From Pseudomonas sp. R4-35-07 (lineage in GTDB: Bacteria; Pseudomonadota; Gammaproteobacteria; Pseudomonadales; Pseudomonadaceae), in assembly GCF_003852235.1 (NCBI RefSeq), contig NZ_CP027732.1:2976001-3040000 (forward strand): a stretch of DNA of 64,000 nt. Direction: 5' to 3'. Each line of letters opens with the position of its first letter. The first letter of the stretch is position 1. The notes beneath the pieces were generated by a model. It saw only the letters and a program-made list of their open reading frames with translations, searched no databases and was not told the DNA's origin. This document shows positions 9,163-17,436 of this stretch, piece after piece. The translations under genes and the position numbers were made by a program.

Positions 9163-12120
9163 ATGATCACGGATTCACCACGTTTCAAACCTTTCACCGC
9201 AGGCTCATTGCTGCTGTTGTCCGTTGCGGCACAGGCGCAATACGCCGAAACCGGCCAGCCGGGTGATCCCGCCAGCTGGAGTTCCGCCGAGTTCCAGAGC
9301 GACTGGGGCCTGGGGCGCATGAAGGCGGATGAAGCCTATGCCGCCGGGATCAGCGGCAATGGCGTGAAAATCGGTGCGCTGGACTCGGGTTTCGATACCA
9401 ATCACCCCGAGGCGGCCAAAGACCGTTTCCACCCGGTCACCGCCAGCGGCACCTACGTCGATGGCAGCGCCTTCAGCACTACCGGCGCGCTCAACCCGAA
9501 CAACGACTCCCACGGCACCCACGTCACCGGCACCATGGGCGCGGCCCGCGACGGCGTGGGCATGCACGGCGTGGCGTATAACGCGCAGGTGTATGTCGGC
9601 AACACCAACGCCAACGACAGCTTCCTGTTTGGCCCCACCCCGGACCCCAAGTATTTCAAGACGGTGTACACCGCTCTGGTGGATTCCGGCGTGCGCGCCA
9701 TCAACAACAGCTGGGGCAGCCAGCCCAAGGACGTCAGCTACCAGACCCTGGACGACCTGCACGCGGCCTACGCCCAGCACTACAACCGCGGCACCTGGCT
9801 GGATGCGGCGGCGGATGTGGCCAAGGCTGGCGTGATCAACGTGTTCAGCGCCGGCAACAGCGGTTACGCGAACGCCAGCGTGCGCTCGGCGTTGCCGTAC
9901 TTTCAGCCGGAACTGGAAGGCCACTGGCTGGCGGTGTCGGGGCTGGATAAAGCCAACAACCAGAAGTACAACAAGTGCGGCATCGCCAAATACTGGTGTA
10001 TTTCCACGCCCGGTGCGCTGATTAACAGCACCATCCCGGACGGCGGTTATGGTGTGAAATCCGGCACCTCGATGTCGGCGCCCCATGCCACGGGCGCGTT
10101 GGCGCTGGTGATGGAACGCTATCCCTACATGACCAACGAGCAGGCGCTGCAGGTGCTGTTGACCACCGCCACGCAGCTCGACGGTTCGATCACCCAGGCG
10201 CCCAACGCCATCGTCGGCTGGGGCGTACCGGACCTGGGCCGGGCGATGCACGGGCCGGGGCAGTTGCTCGGTGCGATGGACGTGAACCTGGCGGCCGGGC
10301 AGGGCGATGTGTGGAGCAACGGCATGTCTGACCAGGCATTGCTCCAGCGTCAGGCGGAAGACCGCGCCGAGCACGGCGCCTGGCAGCAAACCCTGCTCGA
10401 TAAGGGCTGGCAAAACGGCGTGGGCGCCACGGCCAGCCAGCAGGACCAGACCGACTACGCCGTTGGCAACGCGCGCGATCAAGCCGCAGCGAATCGCGTG
10501 TACGAAGGCAGCCTGATCAAATCCGGCGCGGGTAGCCTGGTGCTCAGCGGCGACAGCACCTATCGCGGCGCGACCACCGTCAACGGCGGCCTGCTGGCCG
10601 TGAACGGCTCGTTGACCTCGGCCGTCACCGTCAATAACAGCGCCACCTTGGGCGGTTCCGGGCGTATCGGCGCGCTGTCGGTCAACAACGGCGGGCGTGT
10701 CGCGCCGGGCAATTCAGTGGGCACGTTGCAGGTGGCGGGGGATGTGAACCTGGGCGCAGGCTCTACCTACGCGGTCGAACTGACCCCGACCAGCAGCGAC
10801 CGCATTGTCGCCGGCGGCAAGGCCGTGCTCGGCGGCGGTACAGTGACCCTGGCCCTGGAAAACAGCCCGACGCTATTGAGCCAGAGCCAGGCCCAGAGCC
10901 TGATCGGTCGCCAATACTCGATCCTTGAAGCGGCCGGCGGTATCCAGGGCCAGTTCGGCCAAGTGCTGCCGAACTACCTGTTCCTCGGCGGCACCCTCGA
11001 CTATGCCGCCAACGGCGTGCAACTGGCGGTCGGGCGCAATGACGCCAGCTTTGCCAGTGTCGGCGCCACCCGAAACCAGCGCGCCGTCGCCACGGCCGCT
11101 GAGCAATTGGGCGCCGGCAATCCGGTGTATGAAAGCCTGCTGCAGTCGGACTCGGTTGCCACGGCGCAGCAGGGCTTGCAGCAGTTGTCCGGTGAAATCT
11201 ACCCGGCCGTGGACGCGATGTTGATCAACGACAGCCGCCAACTGCGCGACGCGGTAGGCGAGCGTCTGCGCCATGTGCCGGTGGCCGGTGAAAGCAACCT
11301 GTGGCTCAAGGCCCTGGGCGCCTGGGGCAAGTCGGACACTCGCAGTGAAACGGCGGGCGCCACCACCTCCGTCGGCGGCTTGCTGGCCGGGATCGACGGC
11401 GCACTCGACGAACAGACCCGCATCGGCGTGGTCGCTGGCTACAGCGATAGCTCGTTGAGCCTGGGCGGCGGCACGCATTCATCGGCGTCTATCGACAGCT
11501 ACCACTTCGGTGCCTATGCCGGGCGCGAGCTGGGCGACTGGCGGGTGAGCGTCGGCGGTGCCTACAGCTGGCATCGTGGCGATGTGAAACGTGACCTGCA
11601 ATACGACGAGGTCAGCGGCAAGCAGAAAACCAAGCTGGATGCGCGCACCGCGCAGCTGTTCACCGAAGCCGCCTACCGCATCCACCTGCAACCGCTGGCA
11701 CTGGAGCCGTTTGCCAACCTGGCCTACGTGCACCTGGACAGTGAGTCGTTCCACGAAAAAGGCGCCGCAGCGGCCCTGGAACGTGGCAGTGATCGCCGTG
11801 ATGCCGTGCTCGGCACCCTGGGCCTGCGGGCGTTGAAAACCCTGGCGTTGAACGACCATCAGCAACTTGAGCTGTCGGGTTCCCTGGGCTGGCAGCACAG
11901 CCTCACTGCCGTCGAATCCGAAGAGCATCTGGCGTTTGTCGCGGGAGGGCCTTCTTTCGCCGTGCGCAGCGCGCCGTTGCTGCGCGATGCGGCCCTGGTG
12001 GGCGTGCAGGCGAGCCTGGCGCTGAGCCCGTCGACGCGGGTCAACCTGGATTACAACGGCCAATTGGGTGGACGCGAGAAAACCCAGGGCGTGGGGCTGA
12101 GCCTGAACTGGCAGTTCTAG
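9163..12120 (+). CDS. pspA: Subtilisin-type serine protease autotransporter (PspA/PrtA)
   Basis: A 985-residue type V-secreted protease. After a signal peptide ending near AQAQ comes an S8 domain with catalytic Asp in ALDSGFD (about 74), His in SHGTHVTG (about 117) and Ser in GTSMSAPHATGA (about 302). A passenger stalk with an autotransporter-associated repeat (SGAGSLVLSGDSTYRGATTV) and a 12-strand barrel of about 270 residues follow, ending in the barrel signature NWQF. AGGAG precedes ATG 9163. The same position in other P. fluorescens exoenzyme operons holds the gene called pspA or prtA. Confidence 0.92.
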   Translation: MITDSPRFKPFTAGSLLLLSVAAQAQYAETGQPGDPASWSSAEFQSDWGLGRMKADEAYAAGISGNGVKIGALDSGFDTNHPEAAKDRFHPVTASGTYVDGSAFSTTGALNPNNDSHGTHVTGTMGAARDGVGMHGVAYNAQVYVGNTNANDSFLFGPTPDPKYFKTVYTALVDSGVRAINNSWGSQPKDVSYQTLDDLHAAYAQHYNRGTWLDAAADVAKAGVINVFSAGNSGYANASVRSALPYFQPELEGHWLAVSGLDKANNQKYNKCGIAKYWCISTPGALINSTIPDGGYGVKSGTSMSAPHATGALALVMERYPYMTNEQALQVLLTTATQLDGSITQAPNAIVGWGVPDLGRAMHGPGQLLGAMDVNLAAGQGDVWSNGMSDQALLQRQAEDRAEHGAWQQTLLDKGWQNGVGATASQQDQTDYAVGNARDQAAANRVYEGSLIKSGAGSLVLSGDSTYRGATTVNGGLLAVNGSLTSAVTVNNSATLGGSGRIGALSVNNGGRVAPGNSVGTLQVAGDVNLGAGSTYAVELTPTSSDRIVAGGKAVLGGGTVTLALENSPTLLSQSQAQSLIGRQYSILEAAGGIQGQFGQVLPNYLFLGGTLDYAANGVQLAVGRNDASFASVGATRNQRAVATAAEQLGAGNPVYESLLQSDSVATAQQGLQQLSGEIYPAVDAMLINDSRQLRDAVGERLRHVPVAGESNLWLKALGAWGKSDTRSETAGATTSVGGLLAGIDGALDEQTRIGVVAGYSDSSLSLGGGTHSSASIDSYHFGAYAGRELGDWRVSVGGAYSWHRGDVKRDLQYDEVSGKQKTKLDARTAQLFTEAAYRIHLQPLALEPFANLAYVHLDSESFHEKGAAAALERGSDRRDAVLGTLGLRALKTLALNDHQQLELSGSLGWQHSLTAVESEEHLAFVAGGPSFAVRSAPLLRDAALVGVQASLALSPSTRVNLDYNGQLGGREKTQGVGLSLNWQF

Positions 12121-12140
12121 GGGGAACACCGCAGTTCAAC

Positions 12141-12230
12141 TGTGGGAGGGGGCTTGCTCCCGATGGCGGAGTGTCAGCCACCGAATGTACTGACTGATCC
12201 ACCCCCATCGGGAGCAAGCCCCCTCCCACC
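12141..12230. repeat. REP pair between the two autotransporter genes
   Basis: Arms GTGGGAGGGGGCTTGCTCCC and complement lie 20 bases after the pspA stop, inside the operon. It uses the GCTCCC variant of the arm. Confidence 0.85.
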
Positions 12231-12278
12231 TTGGAAGTGGTTCACATACTGGCAACAAGAAAACTAAGGAAGGTCACC

Positions 12279-15200
12279 GTGAAAAAACGCAAGTCAGGGT
12301 TAACTACCGCCATCCCCACCGGCCCGGGCTATCCGCTCAAGGCCTTGAGCAGCGTGCCATACGGCGCGTTGTTGTGTTGCCTGGCAAGCCTGGGGACCGC
12401 CCAGGCCGCACCCTATGTGGAAACCGGCAAGCTGGGCGACGCCGCCAGTTGGCGCAGCAATGAGTTCAAGGCCGATTGGGGCCTGGGCGCGGTACATGCC
12501 GACACCGCGTATGCGGCGGGCTACACCGGCAAGGGCGTCAAGCTGGGCATCTTCGACCAGCCGGTGTACGCCCAGCACCCGGAATTCGCCAGCCCCAACA
12601 AAGTGGTGACGATCGTCACCGAGGGCATCCGCCAATACACCGACCCGTATATCCCGGTGAAGGCCGGTGATGCGTTTCGCTATGACGGCACGCCGTCCCT
12701 GGGCTCCAACGGCAAGCTGGGCAACCACGGCACCCATGTCGGCGGCATTGCCGCCGGTAACCGCGACGGCGGGCCGATGCATGGTGTGGCGTTCAACGCG
12801 CAAATCATCAGCGCCGAAAACGGTGACCCAGGCCCGGAAGACGGGATCATCCTGGGCAACGATGGTGCGGTGTACAAAGCCGGTTGGGATGCACTGGTGG
12901 CCAGTGGCGCGCGGATCATCAACAACAGTTGGGGCATTGGCATCGGTGATCAGTACGCCAAGGGCGGCCGCGATCCCGCCTTTCCGAACTTCACGGTCAA
13001 TGAAGCCCAGGCGCAATTCAACACCATTCGGCCGATTCTCGGCACGATTGCCGGTGGTGCCTATCAAGGTGCGATCGACGCCGCCCGCAGCGGGGTGCTG
13101 ACCATTTTTGCCGCCGGCAACGACTACAACCGCAACAACCCGGATGCCATCTCCGGCCTGGCGTACTTCGTCCCCGAGATTGCACCGAACTGGCTGTCGG
13201 TGGCGGCCCTGCAGCAGAACCCGGACACCAGCAGTGCCAACCCGTACGTGATCAGCACCTTCTCTTCGCGCTGCGGCTATGCGGCGAGTTTCTGCGTGTC
13301 GGCACCGGGCACCAAGATTTTCAGTTCGATCATCAACGGCACCAATCTGGACAACCTCACCACCGACTACGCCAACTTCAACGGCACTTCCATGGCCGCG
13401 CCCCATGTGGCCGGCAGTGCAGCAGTGCTGATGGAGCGCTTCCCGTACATGAGTGGCGACCAGATCTCCACGCTGCTCAAGACCACCGCCACCGACCTCG
13501 GCGCGCCAGGCATCGATTCGCTGTACGGCTGGGGCATGATCAACCTGGGCAAGGCAGTCAATGGCCCGGGGATGTTCATTACCGCCGAGGATATTCCGGC
13601 TGAGTTTCGCATCGACGGCGCCTATGGCACTGGCCAGTTCGTCGCGGACCTGCCGGGCATCGGCGCGGTGGTGGATGCCGGCAAACCGACCCAGCGCGTG
13701 TGCAACGACGTGCATTGCGGGCTGGATGTATGGAGCAACGACATCGCCGGGCATGGCGGCCTGACCAAGCAGGGCATTGGCACCCTGGTGCTGACCGGCG
13801 CCAACACCTACAGCGGCCCGACCCTGGTCAACCAAGGCTTGCTGGCGGTCAACGGCTCGGTTACCTCCGACGTGACCGTCAGCCAGAGCGGCGTTGTCGG
13901 TGGCTCCGGGCGTATCGGTTCGCTGAGCGCAAACAGCGGCGGCACCGTGGCACCGGGCAACTCCATCGGCACGCTGAACGTGGCGGGCAATGTCACCTTC
14001 GAGCCGGGCTCGACTTACGCGGTGGAATTGTCGCCCACCAGCAGCGACCGTATCGTTGCCGGCGGCACCGCCACGCTGAACGGCGGCACCGTGACCCTGG
14101 CCCTGGAAAACAGTCCGACCCTGTTGAGCGCGACCCAGGCGCAAAGCCTGATCGGCCGCCAGTACAACATCCTGCAAGCCGCCGGTGGCGTCACTGGCAG
14201 CTTTGGTGCGGTACTGCCTGACTACCTGTTCATCGGCGGCACCTTGAACTACGCGGCCAATGGTGTGCAGCTGGACGTGGCACGCACCAACAGCTTCGCC
14301 AGTGTGGCCGCCACACCGAACCAACGCGCCGTCGCCGCCGCCGCCGAGCAATTGGGCGCGGGCAATGGGGTGTATGAAAGCTTGCTGCTCGCCCCGACAG
14401 CGGCTTCGGCACAAGGAGCGTTCCAGCAACTGAGCGGCGAAGTCTATCCGGCGTTGGAAACCGCGTTGGTCAATGACAGCCGCTACGTACGCGAAGCGGT
14501 AGGCGAGCGCCTGCGCAACGGTGAAATGGGCGCGACCAGCCAGGCCATCGACAGCCGTGGCAACGTGTGGGTCAAGGCGCTGGGTGCATGGGGCAAGACC
14601 GACAGCCGCAACGACACAGCGGGCTACACCACTTCGATCGGCGGCATGCTGGCCGGTGTCGACGGTGCCCTCGACGACGCGACACGCATCGGCCTGGTGG
14701 CGGGCTACAGCGATACCTCGTTGAACATGGGCAGCGATACCCATAGCCGTGCGTCGGTCGACAGCTACCACTTCGGCGCGTATGCCGGGCATGAAATCGG
14801 CGCCTGGCGCCTGAGCGGCGGCGCCACCTACAGCTGGCACCGCGCCGATGTGAAGCGCGACCTGCAATACGGTGACGTCAGCGGCAAGCAAAAAGCCAAG
14901 GTCGATGCCCACAGCACCCAGCTATTCACCGAGGCGGCATACCGCGTCAACCTGCAACCACTGGCCCTGGAGCCGTTCGCCAACCTGGCCTACGTGCACC
15001 TGGACACCGATGGCTTCGCCGAGAAGGGCGATGCCGCCGCGCTGAAAAGCGGCGACGACAGCCGCGACCTGGTGCTGAGCACCCTGGGTGTACGCGCCTT
15101 GAAAACCTTCAACGTTAACGATCACCAGCAACTGGAAGTGTCCGGCACCCTGGGCTGGCAGCACAACTTGAGCGGCACCGACTCTGAGCAGCACCTGGCG

Positions 15201-15386
15201 TTTGCCTCGGGTGGCCCTTCGTTCGCGGTGGAAAGCGCGCCGATGGTGCGTGATGCCGCACTGGTCGGTGCGCGGGTGAGCCTGGCGTTGAGCAAGGATG
15301 CGCGGGTGAACTTCGATTACAACGGTTTGCTGGCCAGCAAGGAGAAGGTGCACGGCGTCGGTTTGAGCCTGGACTGGGCGTTCTAA
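12279..15386 (+). CDS. pspB: Second subtilisin-type serine protease autotransporter (PspB/PrtB)
   Basis: A 1035-residue paralogue of the preceding gene. GTG 12279 is chosen because AAGGAAGG ends five bases upstream and gives a long basic signal region cleaved after AQA; an earlier TTG at 12231 would start at the edge of the REP. The S8 triad is Asp in IFDQP (about 92), His in NHGTHVGG (about 150) and Ser in GTSMAAPHVAG (about 370). It has insertions in the catalytic domain relative to PspA, but the stalk and barrel are very similar, ending LDWAF. A cysteine pair near the active site (RCGY...FCVS) is conserved in both. It is exported on its own and does not need AprDEF. Confidence 0.92.
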   Translation: MKKRKSGLTTAIPTGPGYPLKALSSVPYGALLCCLASLGTAQAAPYVETGKLGDAASWRSNEFKADWGLGAVHADTAYAAGYTGKGVKLGIFDQPVYAQHPEFASPNKVVTIVTEGIRQYTDPYIPVKAGDAFRYDGTPSLGSNGKLGNHGTHVGGIAAGNRDGGPMHGVAFNAQIISAENGDPGPEDGIILGNDGAVYKAGWDALVASGARIINNSWGIGIGDQYAKGGRDPAFPNFTVNEAQAQFNTIRPILGTIAGGAYQGAIDAARSGVLTIFAAGNDYNRNNPDAISGLAYFVPEIAPNWLSVAALQQNPDTSSANPYVISTFSSRCGYAASFCVSAPGTKIFSSIINGTNLDNLTTDYANFNGTSMAAPHVAGSAAVLMERFPYMSGDQISTLLKTTATDLGAPGIDSLYGWGMINLGKAVNGPGMFITAEDIPAEFRIDGAYGTGQFVADLPGIGAVVDAGKPTQRVCNDVHCGLDVWSNDIAGHGGLTKQGIGTLVLTGANTYSGPTLVNQGLLAVNGSVTSDVTVSQSGVVGGSGRIGSLSANSGGTVAPGNSIGTLNVAGNVTFEPGSTYAVELSPTSSDRIVAGGTATLNGGTVTLALENSPTLLSATQAQSLIGRQYNILQAAGGVTGSFGAVLPDYLFIGGTLNYAANGVQLDVARTNSFASVAATPNQRAVAAAAEQLGAGNGVYESLLLAPTAASAQGAFQQLSGEVYPALETALVNDSRYVREAVGERLRNGEMGATSQAIDSRGNVWVKALGAWGKTDSRNDTAGYTTSIGGMLAGVDGALDDATRIGLVAGYSDTSLNMGSDTHSRASVDSYHFGAYAGHEIGAWRLSGGATYSWHRADVKRDLQYGDVSGKQKAKVDAHSTQLFTEAAYRVNLQPLALEPFANLAYVHLDTDGFAEKGDAAALKSGDDSRDLVLSTLGVRALKTFNVNDHQQLEVSGTLGWQHNLSGTDSEQHLAFASGGPSFAVESAPMVRDAALVGARVSLALSKDARVNFDYNGLLASKEKVHGVGLSLDWAF

Positions 15387-15393
15387 GGCTACA

Positions 15394-15422
15394 CACCCCC
15401 TGATGGAGTCCGTCAGGGGGTG
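15394..15422 (+). other. Intercistronic hairpin between pspB and lipA
   Basis: CACCCCCTGA and TCAGGGGGTG form a perfect ten-pair stem with a nine-base loop, with only a weak T-rich stretch after it. It may be a partial terminator or an mRNA-stabilising element. Confidence 0.55.
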
Positions 15423-15471
15423 ACAGGTGTTTTCGCTTTCTCTACAAATCCAACAACAGAGAGGCAATACC

Positions 15472-16896
15472 ATGGGTATCTTTGACTATAAAAACCTCGG
15501 GACCGAGGGCTCCAAAGTGTTGTTCGCCGATGCGATGGCGATCACGTTGTATTCCTACCACAACCTGGATAACGGCTTCGCCGTGGGGTATCAGCACAAT
15601 GGCCTGGGCTTGGGCCTGCCGGCCACGCTGGTCGGGGCCTTGCTGGGCAGCACCGATTCCCAGGGGGTGATTCCCGGCCTGCCCTGGAACCCCGATTCGG
15701 AAAAAGCCGCCCTCGACGCGGTGCAACAGGCCGGCTGGACGCCCATCAGCGCCAGCACCCTCGGCTACACCGGCAAGGTCGATGCCCGGGGTACCTTTTT
15801 CGGTGAAAAGCCAGGCTACACCACGGCCCAGGTCGAGGTGCTGGGCAAGTACGATAACGCGGGCACGTTGCTGGAGATCGGTATCGGTTTTCGCGGCACG
15901 TCCGGGCCGCGTGAACATTTGATCACTGATTCTATCGGCGACCTAGTCAGCGACCTGCTCGCCGCCCTCGGCCCCAAGGACTACGCAAAAAACTACGCTG
16001 GCGAAGCCTTCGGCGGCCTGCTCAAGAACGTCGCCGAGTATGCCGGTGCCCACGGCCTGAGTGGCCACGACGTGGTGGTCAGCGGCCACAGCCTGGGAGG
16101 GCTTGCGGTCAACAGCATGGCCGACTTGAGCGACAGCAAATGGTCGAGCTTTTACAAGGATTCCAACTACGTGGCCTATGCCTCGCCGACCCAGAGTGCC
16201 GGTGACAAGGTGCTGAACGTGGGCTACGAAAATGACCCGGTATTCCGTGCGCTGGATGGCTACTCCTCCAACCTGTCGTCGTTTGGCGTGCACGACAAGC
16301 CCCATGAGTCCAGTACCGATAATATCGTCAGCTTCAACGACCACTACGCGTCGACGCTATGGAACGCGCTGCCGTTTTCCATCCTCAACCTGCCGACCTG
16401 GGTGTCGCACTTGCCCACCGGCTATGGCGACGGCATGACGCGCATCCTCGACTCCGGCTTCTACGAGCAGATGACCCGCGATTCTACGGTGATCGTTGCC
16501 AACCTGTCCGACCCGGCGCGGGCCACCACCTGGGTGCAAGACCTCAACCGTAATGCCGAAGCGCACCAGGGCAATACCTTCATTATCGGCAGCCACGGCA
16601 ACGACCTGATCCAGGGCGGCAAGGGCGCAGACTTTATCGAGGATGGCAAAGGTAACGACACGATTCGCGACAGCAGCGGACATAACACCTTTCTGTTCAG
16701 CGGGCAGTTTGGCAATGACCGGGTGATCGGCTATCAGGCGACGGATAAGCTGGTGTTCGACGGGGTAGGGGGCAGCACGGATTATCGTGACCACGCCAAG
16801 GTGGTGGGCGGCGATACCGTGATCAGCTTCGGCGCCGACTCGGTGACACTGGTGGGTGTGAGCAGTTTGTCGGGGGAGGGGATCGTGATCGGCTAA
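15472..16896 (+). CDS. lipA: Extracellular RTX lipase (LipA/TliA type)
   Basis: A 474-residue family I.3 lipase. The nucleophile elbow GHSLGG is at about residue 206, within an alpha/beta hydrolase half. The C-terminal part carries RTX repeats (GSHGNDLIQGGKGADFIEDG, GKGNDTI) and ends in hydrophobic residues, the pattern of a type I secretion signal. There is no Sec signal. AGAGAGG precedes ATG 15472; a GTG at 15427 is in frame but its extension looks like leader sequence. TliA-type lipases are known AprDEF/TliDEF substrates. Related enzymes also act as polyurethanases. Confidence 0.94.
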   Translation: MGIFDYKNLGTEGSKVLFADAMAITLYSYHNLDNGFAVGYQHNGLGLGLPATLVGALLGSTDSQGVIPGLPWNPDSEKAALDAVQQAGWTPISASTLGYTGKVDARGTFFGEKPGYTTAQVEVLGKYDNAGTLLEIGIGFRGTSGPREHLITDSIGDLVSDLLAALGPKDYAKNYAGEAFGGLLKNVAEYAGAHGLSGHDVVVSGHSLGGLAVNSMADLSDSKWSSFYKDSNYVAYASPTQSAGDKVLNVGYENDPVFRALDGYSSNLSSFGVHDKPHESSTDNIVSFNDHYASTLWNALPFSILNLPTWVSHLPTGYGDGMTRILDSGFYEQMTRDSTVIVANLSDPARATTWVQDLNRNAEAHQGNTFIIGSHGNDLIQGGKGADFIEDGKGNDTIRDSSGHNTFLFSGQFGNDRVIGYQATDKLVFDGVGGSTDYRDHAKVVGGDTVISFGADSVTLVGVSSLSGEGIVIG

Positions 16897-16918
16897 CTAT
16901 TGGAACGCGGTCAAAACT

Positions 16919-17021
16919 GTGGGAGGGGCGGTGCGACGATTCGACTTGCTCCCGATGGCGGTGGGTCAGCTACACATAAGCTGGCTGACAGACCGCCATC
17001 GGGAGCAAGCCCCCTCCCACA
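16919..17021. repeat. REP pair with an interrupted left arm
   Basis: The right arm is standard, but the left arm is split by about 16 bases (CGGTGCGACGATTCGA) between GGGAGGGG and CTTGCTCCC. It lies between the convergent lipA and lipoprotein genes and may end both transcripts. Confidence 0.8.
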
Positions 17022-17024
17022 GTT

Positions 17025-17249
17025 TTATTGTTCCTTGCGCACCGTCGCCACGTCAGCGGCCTTGATACGGATGCGCTTGCCGGCGATATCGGTGAACTCA
17101 TAGAAGCCGTCGGCGGTTTTGGCGTTGGGTGTGTCCTTGGTCAAATACTGTGTGCCGTTTTGCAACGTCACCACGGTTTGCGTGGAGCAACCGGCCAATA
17201 CCAGAAAAGTGAGTGCAACCAGCGGCAGACCCAAATTCTTCATGTTCAT
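17025..17249 (-). CDS. Small lipoprotein, YgdI/YgdR type
   Basis: A 74-residue protein with a lipoprotein signal (LVALTFLVLAGC lipobox; Cys near residue 21) and a beta-rich domain of about 50 residues (VVTLQNGTQYLTKDTPNAKT) typical of the YgdI/YgdR (DUF903) family. Function is unknown. ATG 17249 and ATG 17243 are both possible; the AAGGTAAGGG stretch suits either. Confidence 0.85.
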   Translation of the reverse strand: MNMKNLGLPLVALTFLVLAGCSTQTVVTLQNGTQYLTKDTPNAKTADGFYEFTDIAGKRIRIKAADVATVRKEQ

Positions 17250-17267
17250 TACCCTTACCTTTACCTT

Positions 17268-17297
17268 GAAAAGCCCCGCAGCGTCTGGCTGCGGGGC
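17268..17297 (-). terminator. Hairpin terminator on the minus strand
   Basis: Perfect nine-pair stem GCCCCGCAG/CTGCGGGGC with a seven-base loop, followed on the minus strand by TTTT. No annotated minus-strand gene ends here, which suggests a short transcript from 17300-17424. Confidence 0.55.
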
Positions 17298-17424
17298 ATA
17301 AATGTTACGCGATCAGCTCCCACATCTGATCGCTTTTTTGCAAAAAGTTGCAGGCGCCATTTATCTATTACCGATTGCAACAATGCGTTTGCGACGGCAC
17401 TCTGTATGCATAACCAGTAGTTGA
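17298..17424 (-). ncRNA. Candidate small RNA (or remnant of a coding 3' end)
   Basis: Between the fan1 start and the minus-strand terminator lies a stretch with a second perfect hairpin, GCGATCAG/CTGATCGC (17309-17333), followed on the plus strand by six T's. Read on the minus strand, a short frame ends SDQMWELIA then TAA just before the terminator but has no good start codon. It may be a small RNA, or the leftover end of a gene. The direction is not certain. Confidence 0.3.
17309..17339 (+). terminator. Hairpin with T6 tract on the plus strand
   Basis: Eight-pair perfect stem GCGATCAG/CTGATCGC with a nine-base loop, then TTTTTT: a strong terminator signal on the plus strand although no plus-strand gene lies directly upstream. 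Confidence 0.5.
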
Positions 17425-17436
17425 TTGCTCTGCGCC

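Noticed and set aside
12300..14912. 870-codon open frame on the minus strand
   Set aside because: It is antisense to the pspB autotransporter in the GC-rich third-position phase; the plus strand has full family motifs and the minus one has none.
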